Positions 1 through 12,381 of a stretch of 64,000 nucleotides of DNA are shown here, piece after piece. The position numbers were made by a program, and so were the translations under genes. The notes below the pieces were generated by a model. That model had not been told where the DNA came from. It saw only the letters and a list, made by a program, of their open reading frames with translations, and made no database searches. How positions within the stretch are numbered: position 1 is the stretch's first letter; every line of letters starts with the position of its first letter. Source of the stretch: Membranipora membranacea (Eukaryota; Bryozoa; Gymnolaemata; Cheilostomatida; Membraniporidae); contig OU612071.1 of the NCBI GenBank assembly GCA_914767715.1, forward strand, positions 21,697,681-21,761,680, in the 5' to 3' direction.

Positions 1-1400
1 TATTGAATTAAAACAAACAAATTTCATTTAACAGCCAGTCACTCAAGCTTAGCTGCTATACCAAGGTCATGAGAACACACCTTTCCTGCTTTACAGGCAA
101 ATGATGAAGCATTGATAACTGCAGTCTAGCTTCTACTGGGGATTGGTACGCTCCAACCTGCTTGCAAACAGAGAGCATTATGGCGCAGATATTGCGACCT
201 GGGCAATAGGCACTAATATTTTCGCCGCCCATGCCATGGGATGGGTGAGTGAAAAGACACTTGATTTTAATCAACCTTTTTAATCGACTGACAAGAGGCT
301 CACCAGAGCTGTCAAAAGAAAAGTTCAGGATGGAATCAAGTCTCCTCATGTAATACTTGGATATCTAGAATCTGTCTGAGAGACCATTTACGTTTGTACA
401 AATCAAAGCGACTTAATCCGAGAATCGATACTGTGAGAAGTCTTGTCTATCATAAGAAAAGGTATTGCACTTTATCCCATTTAATCTTGCCTACCCTATG
501 TAGAGTACATCCAGTTTGATCAGATGAGGACTGTATCAACTTGAATAGTTAATATGAAAGCCGTTTGGATGGATTCAAAACCAGATCAGACAACCCTAAC
601 AGCCTGAATCAGAAAGATTGATTTGATCAGCACTTTTTCTTAGTAATATCTACATATATTATAATATCATAATTATATAATTAGTATAAAATAATGAGTA
701 TATCGGACAATTTTACATGTGAGCTCTTACCCAGTTTATTAACAATCCTTTCACTTTTTTCTTGTGCAGCAAACAGCAAGAAGGAACGAATTACAGCAAT
801 CAGGATTTTGTTGACCTTGTTCAGGGGTTTGTTATCATTACCAGTTTTATGGCACAACCAGCGGAGATGTATGGTCAGACTGCCTTGATAGATGCCACAT
901 ACATTGTGAAAAACCTGCTGAGTTCTGCACACAGTATTTATACTGCCCCCATGGCAACGTGGTTATTAATAAAGCGCGTCATAAATGTAACTATAATTAG
1001 CCAATAGGGGCATACTATCGCGGTAAAAGATTCACATCTAGCAATGAGCGAGCGAGATATAGCCAGTGTAGCGAGAAAAGGGGAGGAGCCTATGTCACTA
1101 AGTAAATAAAAGACAATCGCGCATGGCTTATTACTCGCTCGCTCGTGTGTGGTCCGCTTAATGCTGTTAAAATCAACACGACAAAATTGCCTATCACAGC
1201 AACAAACATGGTTATGTGTACAACTTACAATATGGTACAGGCTTGAACCATTGCTAGTCAAGTAATAGCTCCAAACGAATATCGTCAGTAAATCCCTCAC
1301 ACTAAATATAGCGAAGCATCATATATTACCTGGTCAGAAACTTTCTCCTGGTGTGTCTTCTTACACCACTTTTGTGCTTATTTTACCGTTATCAAGATTG
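1..1400. other. No gene recognised; small foldback near 1.04-1.15 kb
   Basis: I see no coding exon with usable splice sites in this stretch. The only structure is an imperfect foldback: an arm rich in GAGCGAGCGAG at about 1041-1066 is mirrored by CTCGCTCGCTCG at about 1124-1146. The rest is AT-rich single-copy-looking DNA. Confidence 0.5.
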
Positions 1401-1402
1401 CT

Positions 1403-1621
1403 ATGGATCTCTATACTAGATCAGCCCCAGCTTACCTCAACCTCACAAAGGTGCTGAAACTACCAAGCCCTAGGCAGCTTACAAGGTATAAGAACTTTGT
1501 CAACCAAAGTCCAGGACTGTGTGCAGAGAACCTGCAATGGATGCTCCTCGAAGCAGACCGGAGAGGACTTTCTAAGAGAGGCAGAAGCGGCTTCATTGTA
1601 TTTGATGAAATACAGATTCAG
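1403..1621 (+). pseudogene. P-element-like transposase, N-terminal exon remnant
   Basis: An open frame of about 73 codons ends at a CAG|GTATTT splice donor. It contains LKLPSPRQLTRY followed by SPGL and GFIVFDEIQIQ. This order (a leucine-proline helix, then a FDE-type motif) is how the catalytic part of P-element and THAP9-like transposases begins, the FDE acidic residue being one of the metal ligands. The next P-like segment lies 2.6 kb downstream on the same strand (4218-4748), and the intervening DNA has no open continuation, so the copy is broken. The assignment rests on motif recognition only. Confidence 0.6.
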
Positions 1622-1854
1622 GTATTTATTATCATTTTACGATTTATTGTATATGTATAGTCTACAAACAAGTGAGATGATCATGAAGCTGTCCTGATAG
1701 TAATCACCTGTATATGTGATGATACTCTGCCCAATTTCTTCCCGTTGTTCCTTGCTCCAGCAATTACATCAAATAGGTTTTTGTGTAATTTTAATGATTA
1801 ACTTTGGAGGCCAACTGAGCTTCCGTGCAGAAAAAAAAGCTTTGTTGATCGTAA

Positions 1855-2130
1855 ACATGGACTGATATGAGGAAAATTAAAAAGAAGCTTGATCAATATA
1901 AAACAGCTGGTGGAGGATTTTAGTTATGAGTTAGACAGAATGGCTCCACTCTCACACCACACACAGTCAGGTGTGACAAAAAAACCAGGACCAGTTTGAT
2001 GCAAGAGAAAAAAAAAGACCAAACAAACTAGAGAAGGGGTGGAGAGAGGCCGGCTCATAAGATAAAAGCTTCAATGTCCCATTCAAGTGGCACATTTGTG
2101 CAAGCTCATTAAAACACTCTAATCACCTTG
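1855..2130. repeat. Dispersed repeat family R, copy 1
   Basis: This block shares an ordered series of short matches with 14640-14895 and 20990-21215: TCAATATAAA(A/G)..GCTGGT, GGTGT(G/A)A..AAAAA, ACCAGTTTGATG, a poly-A run, a GAGG-rich piece, and TTTGTGCAAGC near the end. No coding capacity is visible. It is an old interspersed repeat of unknown class. Confidence 0.5.
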
Positions 2131-2940
2131 GAGGTTTTTGTATCGTTTTGAAGCTCTTAGTCTAACTAGGAAAACAGTGGCAAGCTCTAAATAAGTCTGT
2201 GGCCCAATTTCAAGGAATGAGCCATTGAGAGAAGTAAATTCTTCTCATATACACTAAAATTTTCATATTGCCTCCTCTCGCAAGACTTAGAGAACACAAC
2301 TCATCTCGTAAATCCTCGATGAGCAGTAGCCTCATTTTGCAAATTACCAAATACACACCCCCAACTAAATATATAAAATGATGAATATATCTCTGTAAGA
2401 AAGGCAAGCTCAACGATAGCTGATGCATTTTATGTGTCGTTAATATGGCCATACCATCGCAAGTATGATTCATTCAATGGACGAATAGAAAATCAGTGAT
2501 TGTTCAAAGAGACACATTTAAAGCCTGGACCGTTGACCTCTGCTTTCCTAGTGACCATGACCGGGGCAGATTTCCTAAACATTTAACCATAAACAGCTGA
2601 CCGGACAGATAGCAGTTCATTTCTATTTCAAAAATTTAGTGCACTTACGCCATACACACCTTTGCTGGGCAAAAGTTCTCGCAATCATATGCCATCAGTC
2701 AAGACAGACAGTGAACACAGTTAAGAGGATTATTTTTCAGTCGAGTAGCGTTTTGAAACAATCCTTTGGTAAAATAATATCGATGACACAAATATGCTCT
2801 TTCCTGTATTGTCATAAGCAGGAAAATTTGTGTAAGCCAACGCAGTCCATTTCTGCTGTTTTTCTTGATCTTCTGACCTAGGACATGCCAGGAATCTTCG
2901 GCAAAGCATGCAGATTCTAGATGATTCCTTGACAAAATGT

Positions 2941-2972
2941 CATTGGGGCAAAATGCCATTGGGGCAAAATGC
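2941..2972 (+). repeat. Two tandem copies of a 16-bp unit
   Basis: The unit CATTGGGGCAAAATGC occurs twice head to tail with no mismatch, and a looser third piece follows. A short ATAGGACATAGGACATAGG run lies 30 bases downstream. It looks like simple replication slippage, with no visible function. Confidence 0.8.
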
Positions 2973-4061
2973 CAGTTACACAATGCCATTACCATAGGAC
3001 ATAGGACATAGGTGATAACACCACTGCACGCACTATACCAATGCCGAAACACCAGCAGTACAAAAATGCGAGTCTTGTCAAAATATCAGTGGACATAACG
3101 CTGGATTGGACATAATACCATTTGGGACAACATACCATATCCCAAGATACCATAGCATGTCACAATATGTAACCAAAGGAATCAAGCCAAGCTGTATTGT
3201 TTTTGTTAGTTATATTACAGCTGCGAGTTGCAAGTTTCTACGTTTGAATTTTGATGATCTCTGGGGTTTGTTGGGCCATATGTGTACTGAAGGCTAGATG
3301 TGTGTTGTAGAAATTGCAGCCAAGTATTGCACTGCGGACTCTGTGGAATATGGCAAATTGATTGACTCTCTTAATTTGACCAACTTTATGTCTTGGCTTG
3401 AAGGGTTCTGACTGGTCTTGACTGGTGCTATTTCTGGCATCATGAAGGTTAGCATGATTCAGCATAGTGTAGGAAAATTTTGTTGATGAGTTCATGAGTA
3501 TGCGGTTTAGCATGAAAATACAGTCTTTTTCAGCGCCAAGACACTGAAAAAGTGACAACTTTGATTTAGCCTACACTAACATCGCAGGTTCAAGAACAGT
3601 TATAATGATTATAGACACAAACTCTGCACGTTATCCTCTAATAGTGCCGCGAGCGGCAAATGGGTTAAGATTCATGGCAAGGAGGAATTGTGAGCCTTGC
3701 TTTCCTTCAAACAAATGTAATATACATATGATGAGAGTGAATGACTTACCACAGACCAACAACTATTGTGAGTCACGGAATTTCAGGTGAGGAACTAAGC
3801 ATAAACCATACATCATCTGTGACACTTTGTCATTTGTAGAAAAAATAATTTGTATCAGCCAAAACCATATTAACTCATAGAGGTCAACTAGGAAAGTGAA
3901 TTTTATGCAGAGAAATTAAATAAACCTTTATCTTTAAATGCTCGCAAAAAAGCTTAGTTAATGTTCATCCGGATATTTGATAATTAAGAATCTGCAAATT
4001 TGGAATTTATTTGACCAAATTATTGAATTATTGAACTGTAATTTAATCCTTTGCATTTTCA

Positions 4062-4216
4062 GAATGAAGAAGCTCAAGGGAACGGATCATCCAACTCTGT
4101 GGGATCTACTCAAAACTCTAAGAGAAGATGAGTTGGTTGCGAGACTTGATATCAACAACACGGCCATTGGTAACCTTCGAGACCTGACAAGCAGGCGCAA
4201 GGAATTGTGCAGGTAG
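4062..4216 (+). pseudogene. Unassigned transposon-like exon remnant
   Basis: After a pyrimidine-rich TTTCAG acceptor there is an open frame with GTDHPTLWDLLKTLREDE. The pattern PT-W-LL-x-L-x-x-DE recalls the leader segment of some invertebrate transposases, but I cannot name the family. It overlaps the start of the P-like fragment in another frame and may be an independent insertion or chance. Confidence 0.25.
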
Positions 4217-4217
4217 T

Positions 4218-4748
4218 ATGATGAAGGAGATATCTTTCTCCACAGAAAAAGATACAATATTCGGTGGAAAGCACCAGCCCATCATATTGAGTATTGACGG
4301 TTTCTTAAAAGCTACTTTTGTACTCAGCGTGGTAGTTTTCACTATCTGTGGGCTGAGAAGTAAATGGAAAAAACCAGTTGGATATTTCCCTTTCATTCTC
4401 ATATTTACATCTGGAAATATAAGCCCTGCCATACTTCACGACCTGGCGCAGGCATGCATAAAAAAACTCACAGATTTTGGACTGATTCTGAAAGCCCAAA
4501 TATGTGACCAGGGTCCTAACAATAGAAAATTTCTCAAACATGTCTCTACAAACTCGTCAATTTTCTCCAACTACTCAGACACAATATATCTAATAAATGT
4601 GATCCGCCACATTTTATTCACAATGTTAAGAACGATTTCAAAAGGAACGCGCTGTCTATGGGTGGAGATGACATTCGATGAGATCATCTGGTGCAGTTTT
4701 TTGAGTTTGACAAGTCACAGTGACACAAATAATAACTCAATCAAATAA
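4218..4748 (+). pseudogene. P-element-like transposase, catalytic-core remnant
   Basis: This open frame contains VVVFTICGLRSKWKKPVGYF, then a segment with LTDFGL, and then ICDQGPNN. P-element and THAP9 transposases have a GL-x-x-W-K-Q-P-x-x-x-F stretch followed, after a helix ending in GL, by a C-D-x-G-x-N-N motif carrying a catalytic aspartate; both are visible in the right order and at about the right distance. Flanking parts of the enzyme (THAP zinc finger, C-terminal domain) are absent and the segment begins and ends in non-homologous sequence. It is probably the continuation of the remnant at 1403-1621. It is not functional as it stands. Confidence 0.65.
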
Positions 4749-4904
4749 TATATCTACATTCCAGCTTTCAAGGAAATGAAAGTAAGTTATGAGTAAAACA
4801 GTTACTGCCGTATCTCAACACTGGTAGCATTGTGAAAACTACCTAAGAGTGCAGTACCATTAACTTTATATCATTTGTTTAACCTCCTAAACAGCCGTCA
4901 TACC

Positions 4905-5273
4905 GGCAGTGGCAATCCAACAAAGCATTCAAAAAGCAGCATGGAACAAAACCAGATTATCCATGGAGGAGGCGATGAAGAAGCTCTCTTCTAATGAAGC
5001 ACTAAGCCTTCTCTGGGCTGAACTGAAGTTAGTGGAGCTCAAGTTTCTGTTAACAAATCGGTTCTATCAACCTGGATAGGGATGGGAGAAAGTGAATCTG
5101 AACTGAACTCTCTAAGGCACAAGACTCTACTGAGCTGAAATACCATGTCGAAAATCAGCATGCTGCTACTGGAAACGGAAACACTTATGATAATCATAAG
5201 AGGGCACCGAAGTCCAGCTACCGAGGAAGGGGCCGCCGCCGCGGCAAATACGCCAAAAATAACTCTGGTGAGT
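4905..5273 (+). other. Open, arginine-glycine-rich exon-like stretch
   Basis: A long open frame (about 4902-5078) is followed, in another frame, by a stretch from about 5136 to 5271 containing YRGRGRRRGKYAKNNS that ends at a TCTG|GTGAGT donor. RG-rich tails bind nucleic acid in many unrelated proteins. I do not recognise the protein. It lies between the P-like and CACTA-like remnants and could be an accessory exon of either. Confidence 0.25.
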
Positions 5274-5636
5274 GTCTAACTCAGGTCAACTCTTATCACA
5301 TGTCATGGTGAATTTATAAACTAATTATAATGAATCATAAGTGTTAATTAAACTAACATTATCAACGCTCAAGCAGGATGCCTAGTAAACATTCACTCGG
5401 TTGAAGTGACTGGGCCAGCTGAGAGGTTGTCTATTCCAGGGGAAAGGTGAATATATCTCGATATGTAACCAGTTGATTACCGATCAGGGTGCGGTCCGCC
5501 AAGAAGATGACCAAGCCAGGCAGTACTGCTACGGCGGGGTGACATGCCTCATCATCGTCCCAGCTATTGGAAACCAAGCGAGCTGCAAACAACATTGGAT
5601 GAGCCTGCAGGCCAGTACTGATAAAAAAAAAGGATG

Positions 5637-5700
5637 ATATAAATATAATATATATATATTTATATATTTTATAATATTTATATATTTATATAATATAAGT
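5637..5700. repeat. AT-rich simple repeat
   Basis: About 64 bases are almost entirely A and T, with repeated TATATATTTATATATTTTATAAT motifs, and can fold on themselves. It lies just upstream of the CACTA-like remnant. Confidence 0.9.
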
Positions 5701-5744
5701 GTACCTGAATGCAAAGAATGCTGCAACTCGCTGGCCGGGCCAGA

Positions 5745-6704
5745 ACCCAACTATTCTGGATTTGATAGAGATGATTGGTTTCCATGTAATGGTGCTGAAC
5801 ATAAGCATGCATCTGGAGCCACAAAATCAGCCAGAACTGACCTGATCGCCAAAATCTCTAGTCAACTGGTGCTTGCTGGACTGAGCTATACAATCTGGAA
5901 TCCTTCTGCCCGTTAACGAATCACCTGATTGACGCTATTCATTGCCTATATTTGGGGATTGGCAAGACAATGACCAAATGCTATTTGAAATCGGAATAGT
6001 GTACAAGAAATACAGCAAATGATGGACGAAATACGCGTTCCTGAGACTGGTGCCAGAATACCACGGAAAATTGCTAGTGGCTTTGTGAGGTTTACTGCAG
6101 ACCAGTGGAAGGATTGGACTTTAATTTACAGCTCCACTGATTTGAAACCACTGATTGGCAACCGACACTACCAAGTATGGATGATGTTTGTGAATGCTGT
6201 CCGTATGCTTACAAAGAAGGAGAATGGCAACACTGACATCAGGATGGCAGATCAACTACTCGTCACATTCTACACCAAAGATGAAAACATTTACAGAGAA
6301 GAGTTCATTAAAGCAAACTTCCATATGGCCTGCCATATCGCAAAAGTAATGGAGGAGTATGGCCCAGTCTATTCATTTTGGTGCTACGGCTTTGAGAGGT
6401 AATCCCCTGTTATTAATTAATTCAATTTAGTAACCTGAAAATTTATCGAGAGGCATGGATTCCCATGTACATAAATATGCAAAAGCTTCAGACTAGAAAG
6501 GTTATGAGCAAAGAGAAAACAATTATCATAGTGATCACTCAGTACAGTGCCTATTGTGCAATCAGCCAGCATGAAATTCCTGATAACATAAGGGAAAAGG
6601 TTTAATTTTTGTAACATTTCATTATTTATTATTATTCAATACTTTAGGTACAATGGTATGCTTGGGGATTTTGCAGTGAATTCTCACGACATATCAACGC
6701 AAAA
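5745..6704 (+). pseudogene. CACTA/EnSpm-like transposase remnant (two exons, frameshifted)
   Basis: Three consecutive pieces read like the TNP2-type transposase found in CACTA-like elements of animals and fungi. First comes SGFDRDDWFP with a following LIAKIS helix, interrupted by a stop. Next, in another frame, comes DAIHCLYLGIGK, the counterpart of the D-A-M-H-N-L-F-L-G-x-x-K core. The last piece is the clean frame 6019-6398 with RIPRKIASGF, FTADQWKDWTLIYS and YGPVYSFWCYGFER. A GAGAG|GTAATC donor at 6398 joins an AG acceptor at 6647, and the second exon (6648-6704) continues in phase with YNGMLGDF before an AA|GTGAGT donor. At least two frame breaks show it is dead. No terminal CACTA repeats were found nearby. 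Confidence 0.7.
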
Positions 6705-6709
6705 GTGAG

Positions 6710-9465
6710 TTGTGCAGCATTCGGTTGCCACCAATAACCACTCGGGATGTAACGGATTCACTTGCCAATAGTGAAGTGCAAGGCACCATATCAACAATCA
6801 GAAATGATATCACTGCGCATGCTTGCTTTAAATTTTTTTGTGGCAGTCGGTTCTCACTTGATCAGATATCACTAACCCAAATGTGTGCTTATAGAATTCT
6901 GTATAGCTCAAAACTACTCAGTTCATTAAAAGTATTTTCTGAATTTAGTGATTATCTCCTCCTGACCAAACTTTGAAGTTCATTCTTGAGAAGAGTATTT
7001 ATCATTGGTAAATTAAACCCATATATAATTATGTATTATACCAATATAGACCCAATGAGCCACAACAATAATTAAAAAAATATCATTTCTCAAGGGAATC
7101 TACAAAAAACAGTCGTTACTACAAAGTAATGTATCGCACACCTTGTTCCAATAGTCCGATTTCTTCCAAATTTGTTTTGGCTATTTAGAATAGAGCTTTC
7201 CAGATATGTCAATTTTTGCACCATTGTAAGTTGCATGCAAGCAAAATGTAACATGTATATCTATTTTTTAGAAGTATGCCTGATTTATGCTTCTGATTGT
7301 GCAATACACCAGAGACCTTAGCCTTTGATATACTCTCTTTGTCTAAACAAAGCCCCTTCTATAACATGCTTTCAATTCAATTGATGTATCAGGTACAATA
7401 ATCCTATGTCTCAAATGCAACAAGTACAATTATAATCTGCAACAGGTAGCCTAATACTGTTTATACCAAAGATTATAGATTGTTAATAATACTACATTTG
7501 ACAATATATTCTGATCAAGAAATAAATTATCGATGGTGCTGATTCGGATTCAGTAACTTAGCAGAAAATCTCATCATTAAACATCATGTTGAAATAAGTC
7601 TAAAGCACAATAATTATTGCTCTTGATCGGTTTCCCACCTTATTTCAATGTTTAATATTTCAACAAGATTTTTTATTCATGTGTAGTTTGGTTGTAATTT
7701 CCATGCATTTAAAGGTTTTTTCACCTTTGTCAAACATCCATAGAGCGACCAGTAGAGCCTCCTGAGCCAAGCGACTAGAAGTGCATGGCAAGCTAGTGTA
7801 ACCATGACGTGAATGGTTATTATTATTATATTATAATCTCATATGTCACCTGCCTCCACAATATACTGACTCTGTGGGTTCGGAAAGATCTTACTTGTAA
7901 ATTTGAGATGGATTATTTAGACAACACAAACGGGTATGCATCTTGCAATTTAGAAATTGTGGCTAAATAGATTATATTTTATTTGCTTCGATTATATAAT
8001 GCAGAAAGCGTGCTAACAAAAATGAGATGGATTTAAAAGTTGGTGGCATGCGTTGGAGGTCATGGTTTTGATTGGCCCCGAGGGCTTTTCAATAGGCGGC
8101 CATAAGTTTTCTCTTTTTGATTACAGACTTTGCAAGAAACTGATCTATGAATACTGAGTTGCAATCGACCTATTATGAGGGAAGGTTACCAAAATATGTG
8201 CATATCTTCGGTCTGAGCATAAGGATTCCCAAGTTAAAATTGAGATAGAGTCTGGACAATGTTTAACCAGGGAGAATTCCATTCTCCCTTGTTTAACACA
8301 GCGTAATTCATTATGCTAGCAATTTCAATTGTAAGCAGAGGCTGTACACACAGCATTTACTTGTATTGCTGGCATGAGGCTTACAAAACGATGGCTAATA
8401 ATTTAGGCTAGCGCAATATAATGAATGTTATCATGGGCAAAGGCCCCTGTTACTCCTTGCTCTCTGTATTGCATCGCAGCCGTCAACACAGTGAACAATA
8501 TCCTCATGACAGTAGATACTATAGTAAATACCTTTCATACTGTGATTTATCTGGATTTATCCCAATTAACCATATTGACTTCAAGCTGTTGATTGCATAT
8601 GGCCAGGGAGCTATTTGTGACTGTATTTGGAAAATTTCTAACTCAAATTAAGCTGCAAAACAAAATCCCTCATGCCTTCTCTGGTTTTTACCTGATCATA
8701 ATCAAATAGTAACTAGAAACTGAAAGTATTGTATATCTGATATAGTATGCCTTCACAATAACAATACTACTACTATAAGGCCAATGTATTCTTAAATATT
8801 TTGCTTGAAAGACAGTAATTTATGTATGAAACGACCCAAATAAACTTCAATAATTTTTAATTGACATTGTTTCCTCGATCAATCCTTGTTTGAAATGCGA
8901 TAGTCTCAGGCCTTCTTGTGTATTTCTCAGGCTTAAAATATTTCATAATTGTTTGATGGGTATCCCTGGCTCAACTTTTATTCATATCACTGGATTAGGT
9001 CGGTTGATACAAATACCAGTAGATGAATTATGCGACCTCATTTAATCCGCCCACCCAAAGACTAAAACCAGTAGTAATGAATTTGGATTGGAAATAGTAA
9101 ATCAAATATCTATTGCTATCAATTATATTGCTATCTTGCAAGTATAATGGATTATGGAGAGTAATTTAACCAGATTGACACAATTGATTGTTCTGCTTGG
9201 TGCTAGGAGTTCGAAATAATACCTGTATACAGGAAGAACTTGTATGCTGGTAAGACTTCCGATATTTGGAGACATTCAATTTTGATCCTAGATTCTTCTT
9301 CTAAATAATTTTCTCATTTAAGTTTTTATGTTTAGCCAAATACAAGGACGGGTTATCATAAATTAGGCAAAGTGGGATAACTTCTAATTTATAATAAGTA
9401 CGACATTGTATGAAAATGAGAAGATAACTCTACAGCAACTTGAAGCCAAAATACTTTTAATGAAC
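6710..9465. other. Long AT-rich stretch without a recognised gene
   Basis: Open frames here are short and lack splice context or a recognisable motif. It holds a small hairpin at 8263-8302 (listed separately) and a TTATTATTATTATATT run near 7820. I see nothing else. Confidence 0.5.
8263..8302. repeat. Hairpin with CAGGGAGAAT stem
   Basis: GTTTAACCAGGGAGAAT is followed after three bases by ATTCTCCCTTGTTTAAC, giving a 17-base stem with about two mismatches. The same AACCAGGGAGAATTC string recurs as a hairpin at 29389-29420. Confidence 0.75.
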
Positions 9466-9469
9466 TGAG

Positions 9470-9722
9470 TTAATAAAATGAGGCTGCAATCTCAGCATTG
9501 TCACCTAATGAGCAAATAATTTGCACAAACCTATCGTCAAAATTAGGGTATGAAATTAATTATCTACCAGCATGGGTGACGTGACGTAGTTACCGTCTTA
9601 CTGGTGCATACGTACACGTCATTAGCTGGTGCGTAGATTTCATGCCCTGCTTTTGAAGATCAGTTTGTACAAATTGTTTGCCCATTAGGTGACAATTATG
9701 AGATTTAAGTCTCAATTAATTA
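9470..9722. mobile_element. Foldback MITE, copy 1 of a two-copy family
   Basis: The core 9497-9696 is nearly a complete palindrome. The left arm starts ATTGTCACCTAATGAGCAAA and the reverse complement of the right end starts ATTGTCACCTAATGGGCAAA; similarity continues for over 70 bases through a GG(T/G)(A/C)ATGAAAT segment. A weaker extension brings the limits to about 9470 and 9722. The central 75 bases contain GTGACGTGACGTAG and further partial palindromes. No coding capacity is present. A relative lies at 45126-45659. Confidence 0.8.
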
Positions 9723-11772
9723 TCTTGGAGCTATGCAAAATTCAATGAGTACAAATTTGCACGAGCGGCAGCAGTAGTTTAAGGTTCAGTTCAAGCCAGT
9801 TTTTACACTGGACAAGCTAAATTTCTCACGGTCAATGTATCAAACCATTTCCCAATTCCCTGCAATCTGCCAAACTTACACAGGAAATTTGACACTGTCT
9901 GCTCTGTTGTAAACATGGGTGGGTAGTTTCCGCCAGACCAGGAAACAATAGTAAACAGCAACATAATTTGTGCATGCTGGCTTAAGGCAGACTATTATTA
10001 TTATTATCATTGACCCAAAAGAAAATCTAGCAAAGGCTGGCGCAGTGCGTGAGATTGTTGTCACAAAGCATTCAATGGCGGACAGTACTGCTGGATCAGT
10101 CTTATGGTTGAAGGTTGACTGGTTCAATATGAAGCAGCCATACACAGATATACCACAAGACTTATTTCTCTGTAGGTAAACTTAGCTATGTCCCGATTCA
10201 GCACGTGGTTTCTAAATGTGCACTGAGGACGATAAATAAAGTTTTTTTGGTGGTCCCTCTAGCTGGGCAATGGGGGCTATAAATTTTCAAATCATATTTT
10301 CACTGGTCAATTGCTTTGTCTGCATCCTGCTTCTTTTGTATGACTTGATCGCACCATTACATTCATCACAATATTTTTTTAAATGAATTTCTTGAATCTT
10401 GCATAATATTGTTAACACTGCTCATTAAATAGCTTTCTCTGAATCCCTAATAGCGAGTTTTTATAATCTTTACTGAAAGCGCTATGATCAAATATACGCC
10501 TATATCATGCATTACATTACATGTCAACATTATTTTCTATTGTATAGTGGGCAATGTCACTTGTTCCAGCAGATATAGAAGTATCGGTTAGACCCTAGCA
10601 CAGGCGCTGAGTGTGTTAAAAGGCATCCTGAGTTCAAACTTAAAAAAATCAACATTGAATTTACAAGAAGAACCCCACAAGTTCTGCAGCCAATCCATGT
10701 TAGCATTGAACGTAATGAAACAACACCGCAACAGCAACTAACAGTTACCAACATTCCTCTACATAAAGAAAAAGATTATCAGGGGGTCTAGACAGCAGCA
10801 GGAAAAAGATCTGATGCAGCCTAACAAGTGAAACATTTTCTATATCAAGCTACTAAGGCAACGGAGAGCGGCTCACAGCACATGTGTACAACATGCCAAA
10901 AAAGCTCATACCGTTAGACAGCTACCCTTTTGAGAGAGGACAAGTACGCACTGAATTGGAATTTCACAGATGAAAACAAGGATTTGAGAGACAGAATGAA
11001 AAGAGGCTGGAGTAGGTTAGCGAGAGATGCTGCGTCCAAAGCGAAAGACAGGAAAACACTGAATGCTTCACAGGTGTTTCAATTAGCCTATTTTGGTCTA
11101 TGATAGATGCAAGGACAAACACAAATATCAAATTTGATTAAGAATAACTTAATGCCCATTTTCCTATTCAAATAGATCGATACGGGCGGGCACTTAGTTA
11201 AGTATAATAGGTCTTTTGTCTGTGTAAGAAATATCAACACCATCAGCGGGAAACCAGCAGACGAATCATGTGTTGCAATTTTCTCACTCAACATATATTT
11301 TATTCGAAGTTAACTGCACAAAATGAATGAATGAATGTGTCAAATTCAATCAAACACCGAACATTATTGTTGCTATGGCTGCATGATATAAGGGTAGTCT
11401 CTATGTATTAACTGCATTTTTTGCTACAAGAACTTGCCATGTCTTTTTATATGGACATTAGTGACAATAGGTTTTGGCATGTTGTTGAAATTCAGTGTTG
11501 CGCTATGACTTTACGTCATGGCATAACGTTAGATTTTGGGTTTAGACTTCTTTGATCATATGGATTAAGAAACCCCAAGCAACATTTTGGGGAGGCATTA
11601 ACTTAAATTGTGATCATAAACAATTTGTGCTACTTAAAAATCAGTTGTTTTTATGGAATACGTCCGAATAAGGCGACATGTTATTTGCAGCACCACATCT
11701 AAAAGTACAACATCTTAAAGACAAGTACACCTATATAGGTTGCACATTGACACAGCTTAATTTTTATTACAG
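9723..11772. other. Unassigned stretch with two open but unrecognised frames
   Basis: Two plus-strand frames are open: about 10010-10179 with DPKENLAKAGAVREIVVTKH, and about 10617-10790 with RHPEFKLKKINIEFTRR. Neither shows a start, a clear acceptor or a motif I can name. They could be eroded upstream exons of the transposase at 12.4 kb, or chance. A TTATTATTATTATTATC run sits near 9990. Confidence 0.3.
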
Positions 11773-11988
11773 TACACACCTCCTTCACCGGATTCGCGCA
11801 ACATCACCCTTGACGGCATCAACAAGCTGGAGGTCACCCTTTGTGTGTTTGTGACTATGGATGGGGAGTTGATAACTATACCAACCGTACAGCTGAGAAG
11901 TAAGGTTAAAACGACAGATGAGGAAGATATCCTGGCTAAGCTACCTCTGACTGTCCGAGGGAAAAACACTGCAGGAGTCTTCAATTTG
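11773..11988 (+). CDS. Unrecognised 72-codon internal exon
   Basis: A 216-base frame is flanked by a textbook acceptor (T-rich tract then ATTACAG) and donor (TTTG|GTGAGT) and is phase 0 at both ends. The protein has ITLDGINKLEVTLCVFV, then MDGELITIPT and DEEDILAKLPLTVRGKN, an alternation of beta-strand-like stretches. I do not recognise the family. It lies 390 bases before the transposase frame at 12382 on the same strand and may belong to the same element or be an exon of a lost host gene. No matching upstream or downstream exon was found. Confidence 0.4.
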
Positions 11989-12381
11989 GTGAGTAACAAC
12001 CATATCATGTGATATTTACACATCTGGCGATTGGCACATGGAAATTCATGAAGTTTGTGAAAATAGCTCGAGGTAAAATTAATTAAATCAATATTTATCG
12101 CTTCCATGAGAGCTATGATCACAACAGCCAATACTTTCATCAGTCTAAACTAAGGTTACGTTGTGACAAGTCATGTGACCTACTGCAACCATGAAAATGA
12201 GCAAAGTATTATAGAGTAGTATTATCAAAGTTGAATAACCTTAATTTTCAGGAAGTAAGTCCAATTATTTATACAATTATATACATTTATTTACCATAAA
12301 TGATAATAATCTTTGAGCTTGCCCAGTAGACAATGATAGTTTGATAATAACTTTAATATTTTATTCTTCATGCGACGATAA

